Assembly (NCBI GenBank): GCA_028819435.1 | Contig: JAPPLK010000003.1 | Span: forward strand, 1-64,000 | DNA: 64,000 bases | Source of the DNA: Nitrospira sp. | GTDB lineage: Bacteria > Nitrospirota > Nitrospiria > Nitrospirales > UBA8639 | Reading direction: 5' to 3' | Part shown: positions 26,716-34,917 of the stretch, in pieces | Layout of the letters: every line of letters begins with the position of its first letter | Position numbering within the stretch: position 1 is the first letter of the stretch | The notes under the pieces: model-generated | What the model saw: only the letters and a program-made list of their open reading frames with translations | The model's database searches: none | Told to the model about the DNA's origin: nothing | Made by a program: the position numbers and the translations under genes

Positions 26716-27246
26716 ATGACGCTCCTGTTGAATGCCACTTACGAACCGTTGCGGGTTGTGCAATGGCAAAAGGCCGTGACCTTGCTTTGTCAGGGTAAAG
26801 TCGAGGTCCTGGAATTTTATGACCGCGACATTCGAGGGGTGTCGATCAGTTTCAAGCTGCCTTCGGTGATGCGACTGTTGAAAGTCGTCAAGTTGAAGTC
26901 GAACCACCGGGCCGTCAAATTCTCCCGGATCAATATTTTTACTCGCGATAAATATACGTGTCAGTATTGCTGCAAACGGTTTCGCACGGAAGAACTCACG
27001 TTCGACCACGTGGTGCCGATTGCTAAAGGTGGTACAAAAACCTGGGAGAATATCGTGACGGCGTGTTGGCGCTGTAATAATAAAAAGAGCGGGCGGACTC
27101 CGGAAGAAGCCCGCATGCACTTGAAGAAGAAACCGCAAAAACCAAGGTGGAATCCGACCCTCACCATCATGATCGGTATCCGGAACGCGCCGGAGAGTTG
27201 GCGGGATTACCTCTACTGGCACATGGAGTTGGACTCCGATGAATAA
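26716..27246 (+). CDS. HNH endonuclease family protein
   Basis: The 176-residue product has an N-terminal strand-rich part (LLNATYEPLRVVQWQKAV) and a C-terminal HNH domain: CQYCCKRF, the metal/catalytic LTFDHVVPIAKGG, the Asn in TWENIVTACWRCN, and the second zinc-binding CWRCNNKK. This is a widespread chromosomal HNH protein found in many phyla outside restriction systems; its role is not settled. It starts at an ATG after aggtga and overlaps the next gene by 8 bases. Confidence 0.88.
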   Translation: MTLLLNATYEPLRVVQWQKAVTLLCQGKVEVLEFYDRDIRGVSISFKLPSVMRLLKVVKLKSNHRAVKFSRINIFTRDKYTCQYCCKRFRTEELTFDHVVPIAKGGTKTWENIVTACWRCNNKKSGRTPEEARMHLKKKPQKPRWNPTLTIMIGIRNAPESWRDYLYWHMELDSDE

Positions 27247-27871
27247 TGCCGGTTTTCAAATTTCGTTGGACTTGTATGGCCGCCTGTGCGTCGTGATCGG
27301 CGGCGAGGACGAAGCGGCGCACAAGACGGGCCTGTTGTTGGACGTAGGGGCCAAGGTCACCGTGGTAAATCCCACCCTGAACGTGGAATTGAGAAAGTTC
27401 ACGGCCGCGGGAAAAGTTCTGCACCGGGGACGGCGGTTTCGTTCCACGGATACGCAGGGAGCTTTTGTCGTGCTCAACACCCTGCAGGATGATCAGGGGT
27501 TCGCCAGATCGTTGCGGGAGTTGTCTGAAGCGGAACGGTTTCTGGTGTGGTCGATCGATCAGCCCGAGTTGTCGAATTTCATGATGCCTGCCCTGGTTCG
27601 GCGTGGGTCGCTTCGTATGGCCATCAGCACGGGTGGGGCGTCTCCTGCGCTGGCCGGCACCTTGCGGCGAAACGGGGAAGAGATCTTCGATGAAGAATTT
27701 GAAAGGTATTTGGATTGGCTGGGAGAATTGCGAAAAGACGTCCAGGCCAACGAGCCGAGTGTGGAGAAAAGGAGAGAGCGATTGAAAGCGGCGGTCGAAG
27801 GCTTCCAGTTGACCGGGACCGTCGAGTATCCTGCCGCCTGGCTGGAGCAGAAAGCTTCCAGGAACCCCTGA
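27239..27871 (+). CDS. Precorrin-2 dehydrogenase / sirohydrochlorin ferrochelatase-like
   Basis: NAD-dependent oxidation of precorrin-2 to sirohydrochlorin, as in the N-terminal half of CysG or in Met8/SirC; this serves siroheme and possibly cobalamin. The Rossmann start is LCVVIGGEDEAAHKTGLLLD, VDQPELSNF-like text appears as SIDQPELSNFMMPALVRRG, and the sulfo/anion loop is ISTGGASPALAGTLR. At 210 residues it is the single-domain form without the methyltransferase. The GG-E-DEA nucleotide loop differs a little from the common GGGxVA. It overlaps the HNH gene. Confidence 0.88.
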   Translation: MNNAGFQISLDLYGRLCVVIGGEDEAAHKTGLLLDVGAKVTVVNPTLNVELRKFTAAGKVLHRGRRFRSTDTQGAFVVLNTLQDDQGFARSLRELSEAERFLVWSIDQPELSNFMMPALVRRGSLRMAISTGGASPALAGTLRRNGEEIFDEEFERYLDWLGELRKDVQANEPSVEKRRERLKAAVEGFQLTGTVEYPAAWLEQKASRNP

Positions 27872-27899
27872 TCTGATTTGTAACGAGGATGGTGCAGCA

Positions 27900-28208
27900 A
27901 TGGTCTTGTTGGAATTCAGCATGTCTCCCCTGGGAAAAGGCGAAAGCGTGGGTAAATACGTGTCCCGCTCGTTAAAGATTATCGACAAGAGCGGGGTGGA
28001 GTACCGCCTGAACCCCATGGGGACGGTCCTCGAAGGCGAATGGGACGACGTGTTCGACGTGGTGCGTCAATGTTATGAACGGATGAAAAAGGATTGCGGC
28101 CGCATCTCCTGTACGATGAAAGTCGATTACCGGAAAGGCCACACCGGACGCCTCAGCGGGAAAGTCGCCAGCGTGGAAAAACGGCTCAAGAAGAAACTGA
28201 AGACGTGA
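27900..28208 (+). CDS. MTH1187/YkoF-like thiamine-binding family protein
   Basis: The 102-residue product matches the MTH1187 family (formerly DUF77): MVLLEFSMSPLGKGESVGKY, then YRLNPMGTVLEGEWDDVF and the C-terminal DYRKGHTGRLSGKVASVEK. Family members form small ferredoxin-like-fold dimers or tetramers and some bind thiamine; the cellular role is uncertain. It starts at an ATG 28 bases after the precorrin-2 dehydrogenase gene and ends just before the convergent vapC. Confidence 0.85.
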   Translation: MVLLEFSMSPLGKGESVGKYVSRSLKIIDKSGVEYRLNPMGTVLEGEWDDVFDVVRQCYERMKKDCGRISCTMKVDYRKGHTGRLSGKVASVEKRLKKKLKT

Positions 28209-28213
28209 AAAGG

Positions 28214-28591
28214 TCAGAAAGCGATACGCTGGACATCGTCGACTACGTCGAAATGCGCATCGTTGCTCAACACCGGAAGCGCGTGCTGGCGGGCTAGTGC
28301 CGCGATCCAGGCGTCATTCGGCGGGATGGGATGCCCCAGCCGTTTCAACTCCAAGCGGATGTCGGCGTAGGCGTCCGCCGTGGCCGAAGTCACGGTGACG
28401 ATTTCAGCCAACGGCAAATAGCGGCGTAGCCATTCCTCGTAGCGGCTGCGATACCGCGATTGCCGAATGCCGAAATAATACTCACCAAGAACCACGCTCG
28501 GCACGACGAGCCGGTCAGCGGACCGAAAAGCGGCCGCCACCGTCGCGAGCCCTTCCACCCATGCGGATAAGGCATTGGTGTCGAGGATCAT
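28214..28591 (-). CDS. vapC: PIN-domain ribonuclease toxin (VapC type)
   Basis: Toxin half of a type II toxin-antitoxin pair, expected to cleave RNA with Mg2+. The 125-residue PIN domain shows the acidic residues in MILDTNALSAW, VLGEYYFGI, and PPNDAWIAALARQHALPVLS, ending NDAHFDVV. The start overlaps the antitoxin stop by four bases on the minus strand, the normal antitoxin-toxin order. Confidence 0.9.
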   Translation of the reverse strand: MILDTNALSAWVEGLATVAAAFRSADRLVVPSVVLGEYYFGIRQSRYRSRYEEWLRRYLPLAEIVTVTSATADAYADIRLELKRLGHPIPPNDAWIAALARQHALPVLSNDAHFDVVDDVQRIAF

Positions 28592-28839
28592 GCCAAGTCT
28601 TCGGGGGAGATGGTCTCGAATTCTTGCTCGATGACGGCCAGGACGCGGCGGTTTTCATCCGAGAGGTCGGGAAGCGCACCGAACCCAGCCATCCAAGGCG
28701 CCTCGGTGTCGTTGGAAGAGCGGCGGAGTTGTTCCTCAAGTGCTTCGGTGAAGAACTGCTTCAACGTCATGCCGCGGCCAGCAGCAAGGGCCTTGGCCAG
28801 GCGGAACGTGGTCTCAGGGAGTTCGATGGTCGTTTTCAT
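28588..28839 (-). CDS. vapB: VapB-type antitoxin
   Basis: The 83-residue product begins MKTTIELPETTFRLAKALAA, a ribbon-helix-helix start, followed by a toxin-binding C-terminus rich in Leu, Arg and Glu. It pairs with the downstream PIN toxin. The ATG at 28839 is preferred because homology begins there; the open frame runs a little further upstream. An inverted repeat lies directly in front and is a likely self-operator. Confidence 0.85.
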   Translation of the reverse strand: MKTTIELPETTFRLAKALAAGRGMTLKQFFTEALEEQLRRSSNDTEAPWMAGFGALPDLSDENRRVLAVIEQEFETISPEDLA

Positions 28840-28846
28840 ATCCCAT

Positions 28847-28866
28847 ATTCCCATAATTACGGGAAT
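28847..28866 (-). promoter_or_regulatory. Candidate VapB operator
   Basis: Inverted repeat attccc-N8-gggaat a few bases upstream of the vapB start. On the minus strand a TTGACG lies just upstream of it, so a bound antitoxin would overlap the promoter. The dyad is seen in the sequence; its role is inferred. Confidence 0.4.
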
Positions 28867-29120
28867 TTCGTCAATGGATCCCTGATACCTGCAGTTCTTT
28901 AGAGTGGAAATCACTCGTGTTGTCGTTACTCATAAGATTCCTCGTTTGATGCAGTGTATCGATAGCATAGGAGTTTAAATAATGAAACTAATGAAACGGG
29001 ACACTACACTCTATCCGTGGGGCATACATCTCTGTCCAACTTTTTGAGGATCACTGCAGATGCGAATAATCTTTAAGAATCTTTTGCCGCCGATAGTAAT
29101 TTCTGTCAAGCAAAAAAGTC
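28867..29120. other. AT-rich spacer between vapBC and the insertion sequence
   Basis: About 250 bases with no open frame of note and no repeat of the families seen elsewhere. It probably contains the vapBC promoter at its left end. Nothing else supported. Confidence 0.4.
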
Positions 29121-30540
29121 TGTTAGCGCCATTTTGTAATGTCCCCTTTTCGTCAAGAAAGGAGGGGCAATGAGCAAGGGGACGTTCACGATGAGTCAAA
29201 AAGAACTGGATCGGGTGCATATGTGATTCAACGGACGGCGGAAACTCGTGGCGGCCAAGCCGTGGCGGCCCGACAGTTGGGCGTGAGTGTGCGCCAAGTC
29301 AAGCGGTTGGTCCGCCGGTATCGCCAACACGGGGTGCAGGGCTTGGTTTCTCAGCGGCGCGGCCGCCCGTCGCCCCGGGAAGTTGCGCCAGAGCGGCGGG
29401 CTCACATCCTCGCCGTCGTCCGCCAACACTATGCCGATTTTGGGCCGACCTTGGCCTGTGAGAAGTTGCAGGCCTGCCATGGGGTATGCGTCTCGCGGGA
29501 AACTCTGCGGCAGTGGCTCATCGCGGCGGGCCTCTGGCAGCCGAAGCGCCGCCGTGCCCTCGGGTGCATCCGCGCCGACCCCGCCGGCCCTGTGTCGGGG
29601 AATTGCTGCAAATCGACGGCTCGCCCCATGACTGGTTCGAGGGCCGCGCCCCGGTTTGTACCTTACTGGTCTTCATTGACGACGCCACCAGTCGGCTGAT
29701 GGCCCTGCGCTTCGTCCCGGCTGAGACGACCCAGGCGTATATGGACACCTTGCAAATGTATCTTGCCCAGTATGGGCGCCCGGTGGCGATCTATTCCGAT
29801 CAACACAGTATCTTCCGGGTCAATCAGCAGGCCTGTGCAGGGGAGCGCACCCAGTTCACCCGGGCGTTGGAGACCTTGGCCATTGCGCCGATCCATGCGC
29901 ATACTCCGCAGGCCAAAGGCCGCGTCGAGCGGGCGCACCAAACCTTGCAAGACCGCCTCGTGAAGGAGTTGCGCCTCCACGGCTTCTCCACCCTGGCCGC
30001 CGCCAATGCGTGGCTCCCGACCTTTCAGGCCACGTACAATCGCCGCTTTGCTGTGGCCCCGGCCTCGCCCGTCGATGTCCATCGCCCCGTCCTGCAGGCG
30101 CCGCAGGAGCTGGCCCGCATCTTCTCGTTGCAGCATCCCCGCATCATCTCCAAGCATCTCTGCGTGCACTTCCAGAACTGCACCTATCAACTTCAGGGGC
30201 AAGGCCGAGGCTACCGCCTTCAGGGAGCCCCGGTCACCGTGCGTGAGGCCTTCGACGGCTCAATCGAGCTCTTGCATGAGGGCCGGGCCTTACCCTATCG
30301 CCTGCTCACCGAAGGGCCGGCCCCGATTCCCGTCGAGACCGAGAAAATGCTCGCGCTACGCCTCTCCACCATTCAACAGGCCCCGCGCCGTCGCCCTCGC
30401 GCCAAACCGGCCCCCGCCCATCCGTGGCGCCGGCCGCTGCGGCCGCCCCTAGCCCCACCGCCGGCTCCCTAAGAAGCGCCCAACCGAAAGGGGACATCAC
30501 AATCTTGCACAAAAGGGGACATTTCAAAATTGCGTTGACA
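29121..30540 (+). mobile_element. ISNCY-like insertion sequence, transposase frameshifted
   Basis: The ends form a 30-base terminal inverted repeat with four mismatches: the left end opens tgttagcgccattttgtaat and runs into gtcccctttt, and the right end is its complement, ending caaaattgcgttgaca preceded by aaaaggggacattt. An extra gaaaggggacatcac copy lies just inside the right end. The 1.4 kb between them holds one transposase gene on the plus strand. No clear target-site duplication is visible. The element sits downstream of alr and vapBC. Confidence 0.85.
29170..30472 (+). pseudogene. ISNCY-family transposase, two frameshifts
   Basis: DDE transposase with an N-terminal helix-turn-helix (QAVAARQLGVSVRQVKRLVR) and a catalytic core containing LLQIDGSPHDWFEG, VFIDDATSRLMAL, IYSDQHSIF and GRVERAHQTLQDRLVKELR. 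The expected N-terminus (MSKGTFTMSQKELDRVH) is read from 29170 but hits a stop at 29224, because cat-atg-tg carries an extra AT pair; reading resumes in the next frame at IQRTAETRGG. A second break lies at the ccc run 29557-29559, where one extra C would restore the frame into RVHPRRPRRP. Neither site looks like a programmed slippery sequence, so the gene is probably dead unless the breaks are sequencing errors. Confidence 0.8.
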
Positions 30541-30580
30541 CAGGTCCTGCACGTTTGTGGGTCGTATGAGTACGGCTCTC

Positions 30581-31729
30581 TTACCCCTCAGGACGGTCCG
30601 CCGCCGGTTCATACATGCGCGGCACTTTGGGTCCAAGGTTGCAAAGGACCTCATAGGGTATCGAGTCCTGCCAGTTCGCTAGGTCAAAGGCCGTAATCTT
30701 CTGGGTTTCCGATTTGCCCATCAGGATCACATCATCACCGGGTTTAATCGTGGGATCGTCGGTGACGTCGACTACGGTCATATCCATACAAATCCGTCCG
30801 ACAATCGGGAAGCGCCGGTCATGGATGATGACTTCTCCCTTGTTGGACAGCCGGCGATTGTACCCATGGGCATAGCCGATGGGCAGAACCGCCAGGCGTG
30901 AATCCCGTTTCGTGCGATAGAGGTCGCCGTAACTCACGGATTCGCCTTTTCCCGCCGTTTTCAGGTGCACGACTTTGGTCTTCAGGGACATGACCGGCTG
31001 AAGGGAAACGGGAGTCTTTCTGCCCGGTACCGGCGCGTATCCGTATAACAACAGTCCGGGGCGAACCATGTCCAAGTGCGCGGAAGGGTGCCAGAGTATT
31101 CCCGCAGTGTTGGCCGAATGGCGGCAAGGAGAAGGTCCATTCGCGGGCAGGTTCGAAACGACTTGGTGAAATTGGTTGAGTTGGTGAAGGGTAAACCTCG
31201 GGTCCGGGTTGTCGGCATCGGCTAGGTGAGTCATGAGGCCCCGGCACACGAGACTGTGGGAAAACGTGGGTGCCTGTAAGAGAGCGGGCACGTCCCCGGT
31301 CTCGAATCCCAATCGTCTCATGCCGGTGTCTACTTTGACGTGAACGGGGTAGGGGGCATTTGTTTGCACAACTTCCCGGCTCAGCGCCTGCATGGTGTCG
31401 GTATCGGAGAGTACGGGAATCAGGTTGGCCTGAACGAGATCTTTGGCTTGTCCCGGCAGGATGCCGCCCATCACGATAACGTCTTCGAGTCTTCCGGCTT
31501 CTCGCAGGAGCACGCCTTCGTGTACCGTGGCCACACCGAACCGCCGGACCCCGAGCTGAGACAAGGCGTCGGCCATGGCGCAGCATCCATGGCCATACCC
31601 GTCGGCCTTGATGACCGCTAACACGTCCACGTGTGGTGTGAGTATGCGACGAAGTTCACGCAGGTTATGCGCGAGGGCAGAAAGATGAATGGTAGCCAGG
31701 GTCGGTGACAGTGCGGAAGCAGTGGGCAT
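30581..31729 (-). CDS. alr: Alanine racemase
   Basis: PLP-dependent interconversion of L- and D-alanine for peptidoglycan. The PLP Lys lies in VLAVIKADGYGHG (about residue 41), the substrate-side region is VHVKVDTGMRRLGF, and the second catalytic Tyr is in SVSYGDLYRT; ILPIGYAHGYNR and VGRICMDMTVVDVT are also typical. Length, 382 residues, is normal. Its start overlaps the frr stop by one base, so it is the last gene of the rpsB-tsf-pyrH-frr-alr run on the minus strand. Confidence 0.96.
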   Translation of the reverse strand: MPTASALSPTLATIHLSALAHNLRELRRILTPHVDVLAVIKADGYGHGCCAMADALSQLGVRRFGVATVHEGVLLREAGRLEDVIVMGGILPGQAKDLVQANLIPVLSDTDTMQALSREVVQTNAPYPVHVKVDTGMRRLGFETGDVPALLQAPTFSHSLVCRGLMTHLADADNPDPRFTLHQLNQFHQVVSNLPANGPSPCRHSANTAGILWHPSAHLDMVRPGLLLYGYAPVPGRKTPVSLQPVMSLKTKVVHLKTAGKGESVSYGDLYRTKRDSRLAVLPIGYAHGYNRRLSNKGEVIIHDRRFPIVGRICMDMTVVDVTDDPTIKPGDDVILMGKSETQKITAFDLANWQDSIPYEVLCNLGPKVPRMYEPAADRPEG

Positions 31730-32289
31730 TAAATCTCCAGGACTTCTTCCTCCTTTTTCTTGAGCAGTTCGTCGACCAGCTTGATCTTGCCGTCCACGAT
31801 TTTTTGAATGTCCGCCTCGCCGCGTCGCAAGTCATCCTCGGTGATCGTGGAGTCTTTCTGCAGGCGTTTGAGCTCATCGTTCCCCTCTCGACGAATGCCG
31901 CGAATGTGGATTTTCGTCTCTTCCCCGTATTTCCGGCACACTTTCACGAATTCCTTTCGACGTTCCTCGCTCAAGGCGGGAATCGGAATACGAATTACCT
32001 TCCCGTCGTTGGAAGGATTCAAGCCGAGGTCCGAGGATAGAATGGCCTTTTCAATGTCTTTGATGCTTGTAGGGTCCCACGGCTGGATCATGATTGATCG
32101 GCTGTCCGGCATCGAGAGGCTCCCCACCTGTTGCAAGGGAGTCGGCGTCCCGTAGTACTCGACTTTAATATGATCGAAGAGTGATAAAGACGCCCGGCTG
32201 CCACGGATGGAAGCCAGTTCCTTTTTCAGGTGCTCGATGGCGCCATTCATCTTTTGTGTGAGATGTTCAATCGTTGTGTGAGACGGCAT
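31729..32289 (-). CDS. frr: Ribosome recycling factor
   Basis: Splits post-termination ribosomes together with EF-G. The 186-residue product has the family start (MNGAIEHLKKELASIRGSRA, then VEYYGTPTPLQQVGSLS), IQPWDPTSIKDIEKAI, GLNPSNDGKVIRIPIPALSE and the three-helix-bundle region RKEFVKVCRKYGEE. It follows pyrH on the minus strand, but the two are separated by a roughly 140-base MITE-like element. Confidence 0.97.
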   Translation of the reverse strand: MPSHTTIEHLTQKMNGAIEHLKKELASIRGSRASLSLFDHIKVEYYGTPTPLQQVGSLSMPDSRSIMIQPWDPTSIKDIEKAILSSDLGLNPSNDGKVIRIPIPALSEERRKEFVKVCRKYGEETKIHIRGIRREGNDELKRLQKDSTITEDDLRRGEADIQKIVDGKIKLVDELLKKKEEEVLEI

Positions 32290-32305
32290 GATGAACCCCT
32301 GCTAT

Positions 32306-32447
32306 GGAACCTCTGATTTAGTGCACTATCGGGCGCATGGCTGCGTTGTGTCCTCGCTCAACCCTCACCTATCTCTATGATAAGCTTCGGGTTTCGCTCC
32401 GGGACGCCTTGCCCTGCATCCCGCTATCACAATAAATCAGAGGCTCC
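32306..32447. repeat. MITE-like element between pyrH and frr
   Basis: A 142-base unit bounded by the inverted repeat ggaacctctgattta (32306-32320) and taaatcagaggctcc (32433-32447), 14 of 15 bases matching. The interior has no open frame. The right end abuts the pyrH stop codon exactly. Size and structure fit a miniature inverted-repeat transposable element; no matching parent insertion sequence is in the window. Confidence 0.6.
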
Positions 32448-33179
32448 TTAATTGAGAACTGCGTCATGTTTGACCACGGTTCCGATTTTTTCCCCCAGGA
32501 CCACGCGTTTCAAATTGCCCGGTTCGGTGAGGTTAAAGACGATCAAGGGAAGGTTGTTGTCCATGCACAGCGTGATGGCCGTGGCATCCATGACTTTCAG
32601 GCTTTTGTTGAGGACGGACAGGAACGGCAGTTCATGAAACATTTTTGCCGATGGGTTGTCCAAGGGGTCGGAATCATAAATGCCGTCGACCTTGGTGCCC
32701 TTCATGATGACGTCGGCTTTGATTTCCATCGCGCGCAGGGCCGCGGCCGTATCCGTCGTAAAATAGGGGTTCCCGGTGCCGGCGGCAAAAATCACGACCC
32801 GTTTTTTCTCAAGGTGCCTGATGGCGCGCCGGCGGATGTAACTCTCGGCCAATTGCCGCATTTCAATGGCCGATAAAACCCGCGTGGCCACCCCGGCTTT
32901 CTCCAGGGCGTTTTGTAAGGCGAGGGCATTCAACATGGTGGCGAGCATGCCCATATAGTCGGCCGCCGCGCGTTCCATCCCGTCCGCGCTGGCGGCCAAA
33001 CCTCGAAATATATTGCCTCCACCGATCACCAGCGCGACCTCGACTTCCATGTTCACGACGTCCTTAATTTCATCGGCAAGTGCCGTGAGGATGTCGCGGT
33101 TAATGCCGTAGGTTTGGTTACCTGCAAGCATTTCCCCGCTGATCTTGAGGAGAATGCGGCGGTACTGCACGGGCGTCAC
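32448..33179 (-). CDS. pyrH: UMP kinase
   Basis: Phosphorylates UMP to UDP in pyrimidine nucleotide synthesis. Bacterial UMP kinase signatures: [62 protein letters not shown] and [20 protein letters not shown]. Length 243 residues, normal. The start overlaps the tsf stop by four bases (ATGA). Confidence 0.97.
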   Translation of the reverse strand: MTPVQYRRILLKISGEMLAGNQTYGINRDILTALADEIKDVVNMEVEVALVIGGGNIFRGLAASADGMERAAADYMGMLATMLNALALQNALEKAGVATRVLSAIEMRQLAESYIRRRAIRHLEKKRVVIFAAGTGNPYFTTDTAAALRAMEIKADVIMKGTKVDGIYDSDPLDNPSAKMFHELPFLSVLNKSLKVMDATAITLCMDNNLPLIVFNLTEPGNLKRVVLGEKIGTVVKHDAVLN

Positions 33180-33772
33180 TCCTGGCCTAATTGGTATCGC
33201 GTAAACCGGGCAATGGAAATGTTTTCACCAAGTTTGGCAATTTTTTGCGTGAGGATTTCCGTGATCGAGACGTTGGGATCTTTGATGAAACTCTGTTCCA
33301 GGAGGCAATTTTCCTGGTAGAATTTTTCCAATTTTCCCTGGACGATTTTGTCGATGGCTGCTTCAGGCTTCCCGAGTTCTTTCGCCTGGGCCAGGTAAAT
33401 CGCCTTTTCCCGTTCCACCTGTTCGGACGGGACTTGCTCGCGTTTCACGTAGGAAGGATTGGCGGCCGCAATCTGCAACGCGACGTCTTTGACCAATTCC
33501 TGAAATTCTTCATTGCGGGCGACGAAGTCCGTTTCACAATTGACTTCAACCAGGACGCCGATTTTGCTTCCGGCGTGGATGTAGGACGAGACGACGCCTT
33601 CCTTGGTTTCCCGCCCGGCTTTTTTCTGGGCCGCGGCTAGGCCGCGTTGGCGGAGGAGATCAATGGCTTTTTCAATATCCGAACCGGTTTCTTTCAGCGC
33701 ATTTTGACAGTCAAGGATTCCGGCTCCTGTTTTGCCACGTAGTTCTTTGACCAAGATACCCATGCTGGACAT
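33176..33772 (-). CDS. tsf: Elongation factor Ts
   Basis: Nucleotide-exchange factor for EF-Tu. N-terminal [21 protein letters not shown] and the core [19 protein letters not shown] are diagnostic. At 198 residues it is the short form, as in Thermus and several other phyla, lacking part of the C-terminal region of the E. coli protein. It lies between rpsB and pyrH. Confidence 0.97.
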   Translation of the reverse strand: MSSMGILVKELRGKTGAGILDCQNALKETGSDIEKAIDLLRQRGLAAAQKKAGRETKEGVVSSYIHAGSKIGVLVEVNCETDFVARNEEFQELVKDVALQIAAANPSYVKREQVPSEQVEREKAIYLAQAKELGKPEAAIDKIVQGKLEKFYQENCLLEQSFIKDPNVSITEILTQKIAKLGENISIARFTRYQLGQE

Positions 33773-33834
33773 CGTTGTATCCTTCTCCCTTTATTTGGCT
33801 AGGATGAAAAAATGTCGCGACGTGCCGTGACGTT

Positions 33835-34626
33835 CTACGCGGAAGGCGCCTGAACGCTTTCCACCGGGCTCTCGGTTGCACGGGTGGAGAGCAAGTCGCT
33901 CATGATCGTGTCTTCTTCTCCGCCACCACTCGAATCCTCCTGTTTATTACGAAGGTCCAAGCCCTCCAGGCAGGCGTCGGCAATTCTGGCGGTAAAGAGT
34001 TTCAAGGAGCGAATGGCATCGTCATTCCCGGGGATGGGATAATCGATCCGCGTGGGATCGCAATTGGTATCCACAATGGCGACAACGGGAATGCCTAAAC
34101 GGTTGGCTTCCTTGACGGTAATGTGTTGGATGCGCGTGTCGAGGACGTAAATACAGCCTGGTAAACTTTCCATGGCCTTGATGCCGCTCAAGTATTTCTC
34201 CAGTTTGCCCCGCTCTTTTTCCATCAGCAACACTTCTTTTTTCTTCAGCCGTTCATGCGTTCCATCGGTTTGAGCGGCTTCGAGTTTCTTGAGTTGTCTG
34301 ATACTTTTTCTGATGGTTTCGAAGTTGGTGAGCATACCCCCCAGCCAACGCTGGGTGACGTAATACATGCCGCACCGGGTCGCTTCTTCTTCCACGATGT
34401 CAACGGCTTGACGCTTGGTGCCCACAAAGAGGACCGATTCCCCGGCCGCAACGGTATCCCTGACAAAGTTATAGGCGTCGAAGAAAAATTTGGCGGTTTG
34501 TTGCAAATCAATGAGGTAGATGCCGTTTCTTTCTCCGAAGAGATACGGCTTCATTTTGGGATTCCAGCGATTGGTTTGATGCCCAAAATGTACGCCTGCC
34601 TCTAACATGTCTTTGATGGATACCAT
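33835..34626 (-). CDS. rpsB: 30S ribosomal protein S2
   Basis: Ribosomal protein S2: [21 protein letters not shown] is the canonical start, and [36 protein letters not shown] and [14 protein letters not shown] follow. The ATG at 34626 matches the family; an ATG seven codons upstream (34647) is possible but adds MEAKNHN, which is not conserved. The C-terminal 35 residues are acidic and variable. It leads the rpsB-tsf-pyrH-frr-alr run. Confidence 0.97.
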   Translation of the reverse strand: MVSIKDMLEAGVHFGHQTNRWNPKMKPYLFGERNGIYLIDLQQTAKFFFDAYNFVRDTVAAGESVLFVGTKRQAVDIVEEEATRCGMYYVTQRWLGGMLTNFETIRKSIRQLKKLEAAQTDGTHERLKKKEVLLMEKERGKLEKYLSGIKAMESLPGCIYVLDTRIQHITVKEANRLGIPVVAIVDTNCDPTRIDYPIPGNDDAIRSLKLFTARIADACLEGLDLRNKQEDSSGGGEEDTIMSDLLSTRATESPVESVQAPSA

Positions 34627-34810
34627 ATTGTGGTTTTTCGCCTCCATTCAGAGAGATTAGGAATTAAGCCATCACGTTAAACGGTATTCCGGTGAGAGCC
34701 GGCCGTTGGCTCACGGCGTCAACCGGTTGACTCAAATCAAAAAGATTTAACACAACCCCTGTTTTTAATGCAAGGTCAATTGCCATGCCTTCCTGCAAGA
34801 GAGTACACTT

Positions 34811-34892
34811 GCTCCTCTCCCATCAAGGGAGAGGAAATTAATTTTGCTCCCTCTCCCCACCGTGGGAGAGGGCTGGGGTGAGGGGGGGGCAC
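34811..34892. repeat. Palindromic repeat, type A (reverse orientation)
   Basis: gctcctctcccatcaaggga ... ctccctctccccaccgtggg ... agagggctggggtgaggggg. The two-hairpin form of the type A repeat, here inverted. It fills much of the divergent space between rpsB and the proA-like gene, so it may influence either promoter. Confidence 0.7.
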
Positions 34893-34917
34893 ACATTTTT
34901 GAGATAAGGGGTGAAGA

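Noticed and set aside
29540..29600. Programmed -1 frameshifting in the transposase
   Set aside because: No A-rich slippery heptamer or downstream stem is apparent, and a second, unrelated break exists upstream; mutation or error is simpler.
28214..30540. VapBC, HNH nuclease and insertion sequence as a defence island
   Set aside because: The HNH protein is a common chromosomal type, and no restriction, CBASS, Thoeris or similar genes accompany the pair.
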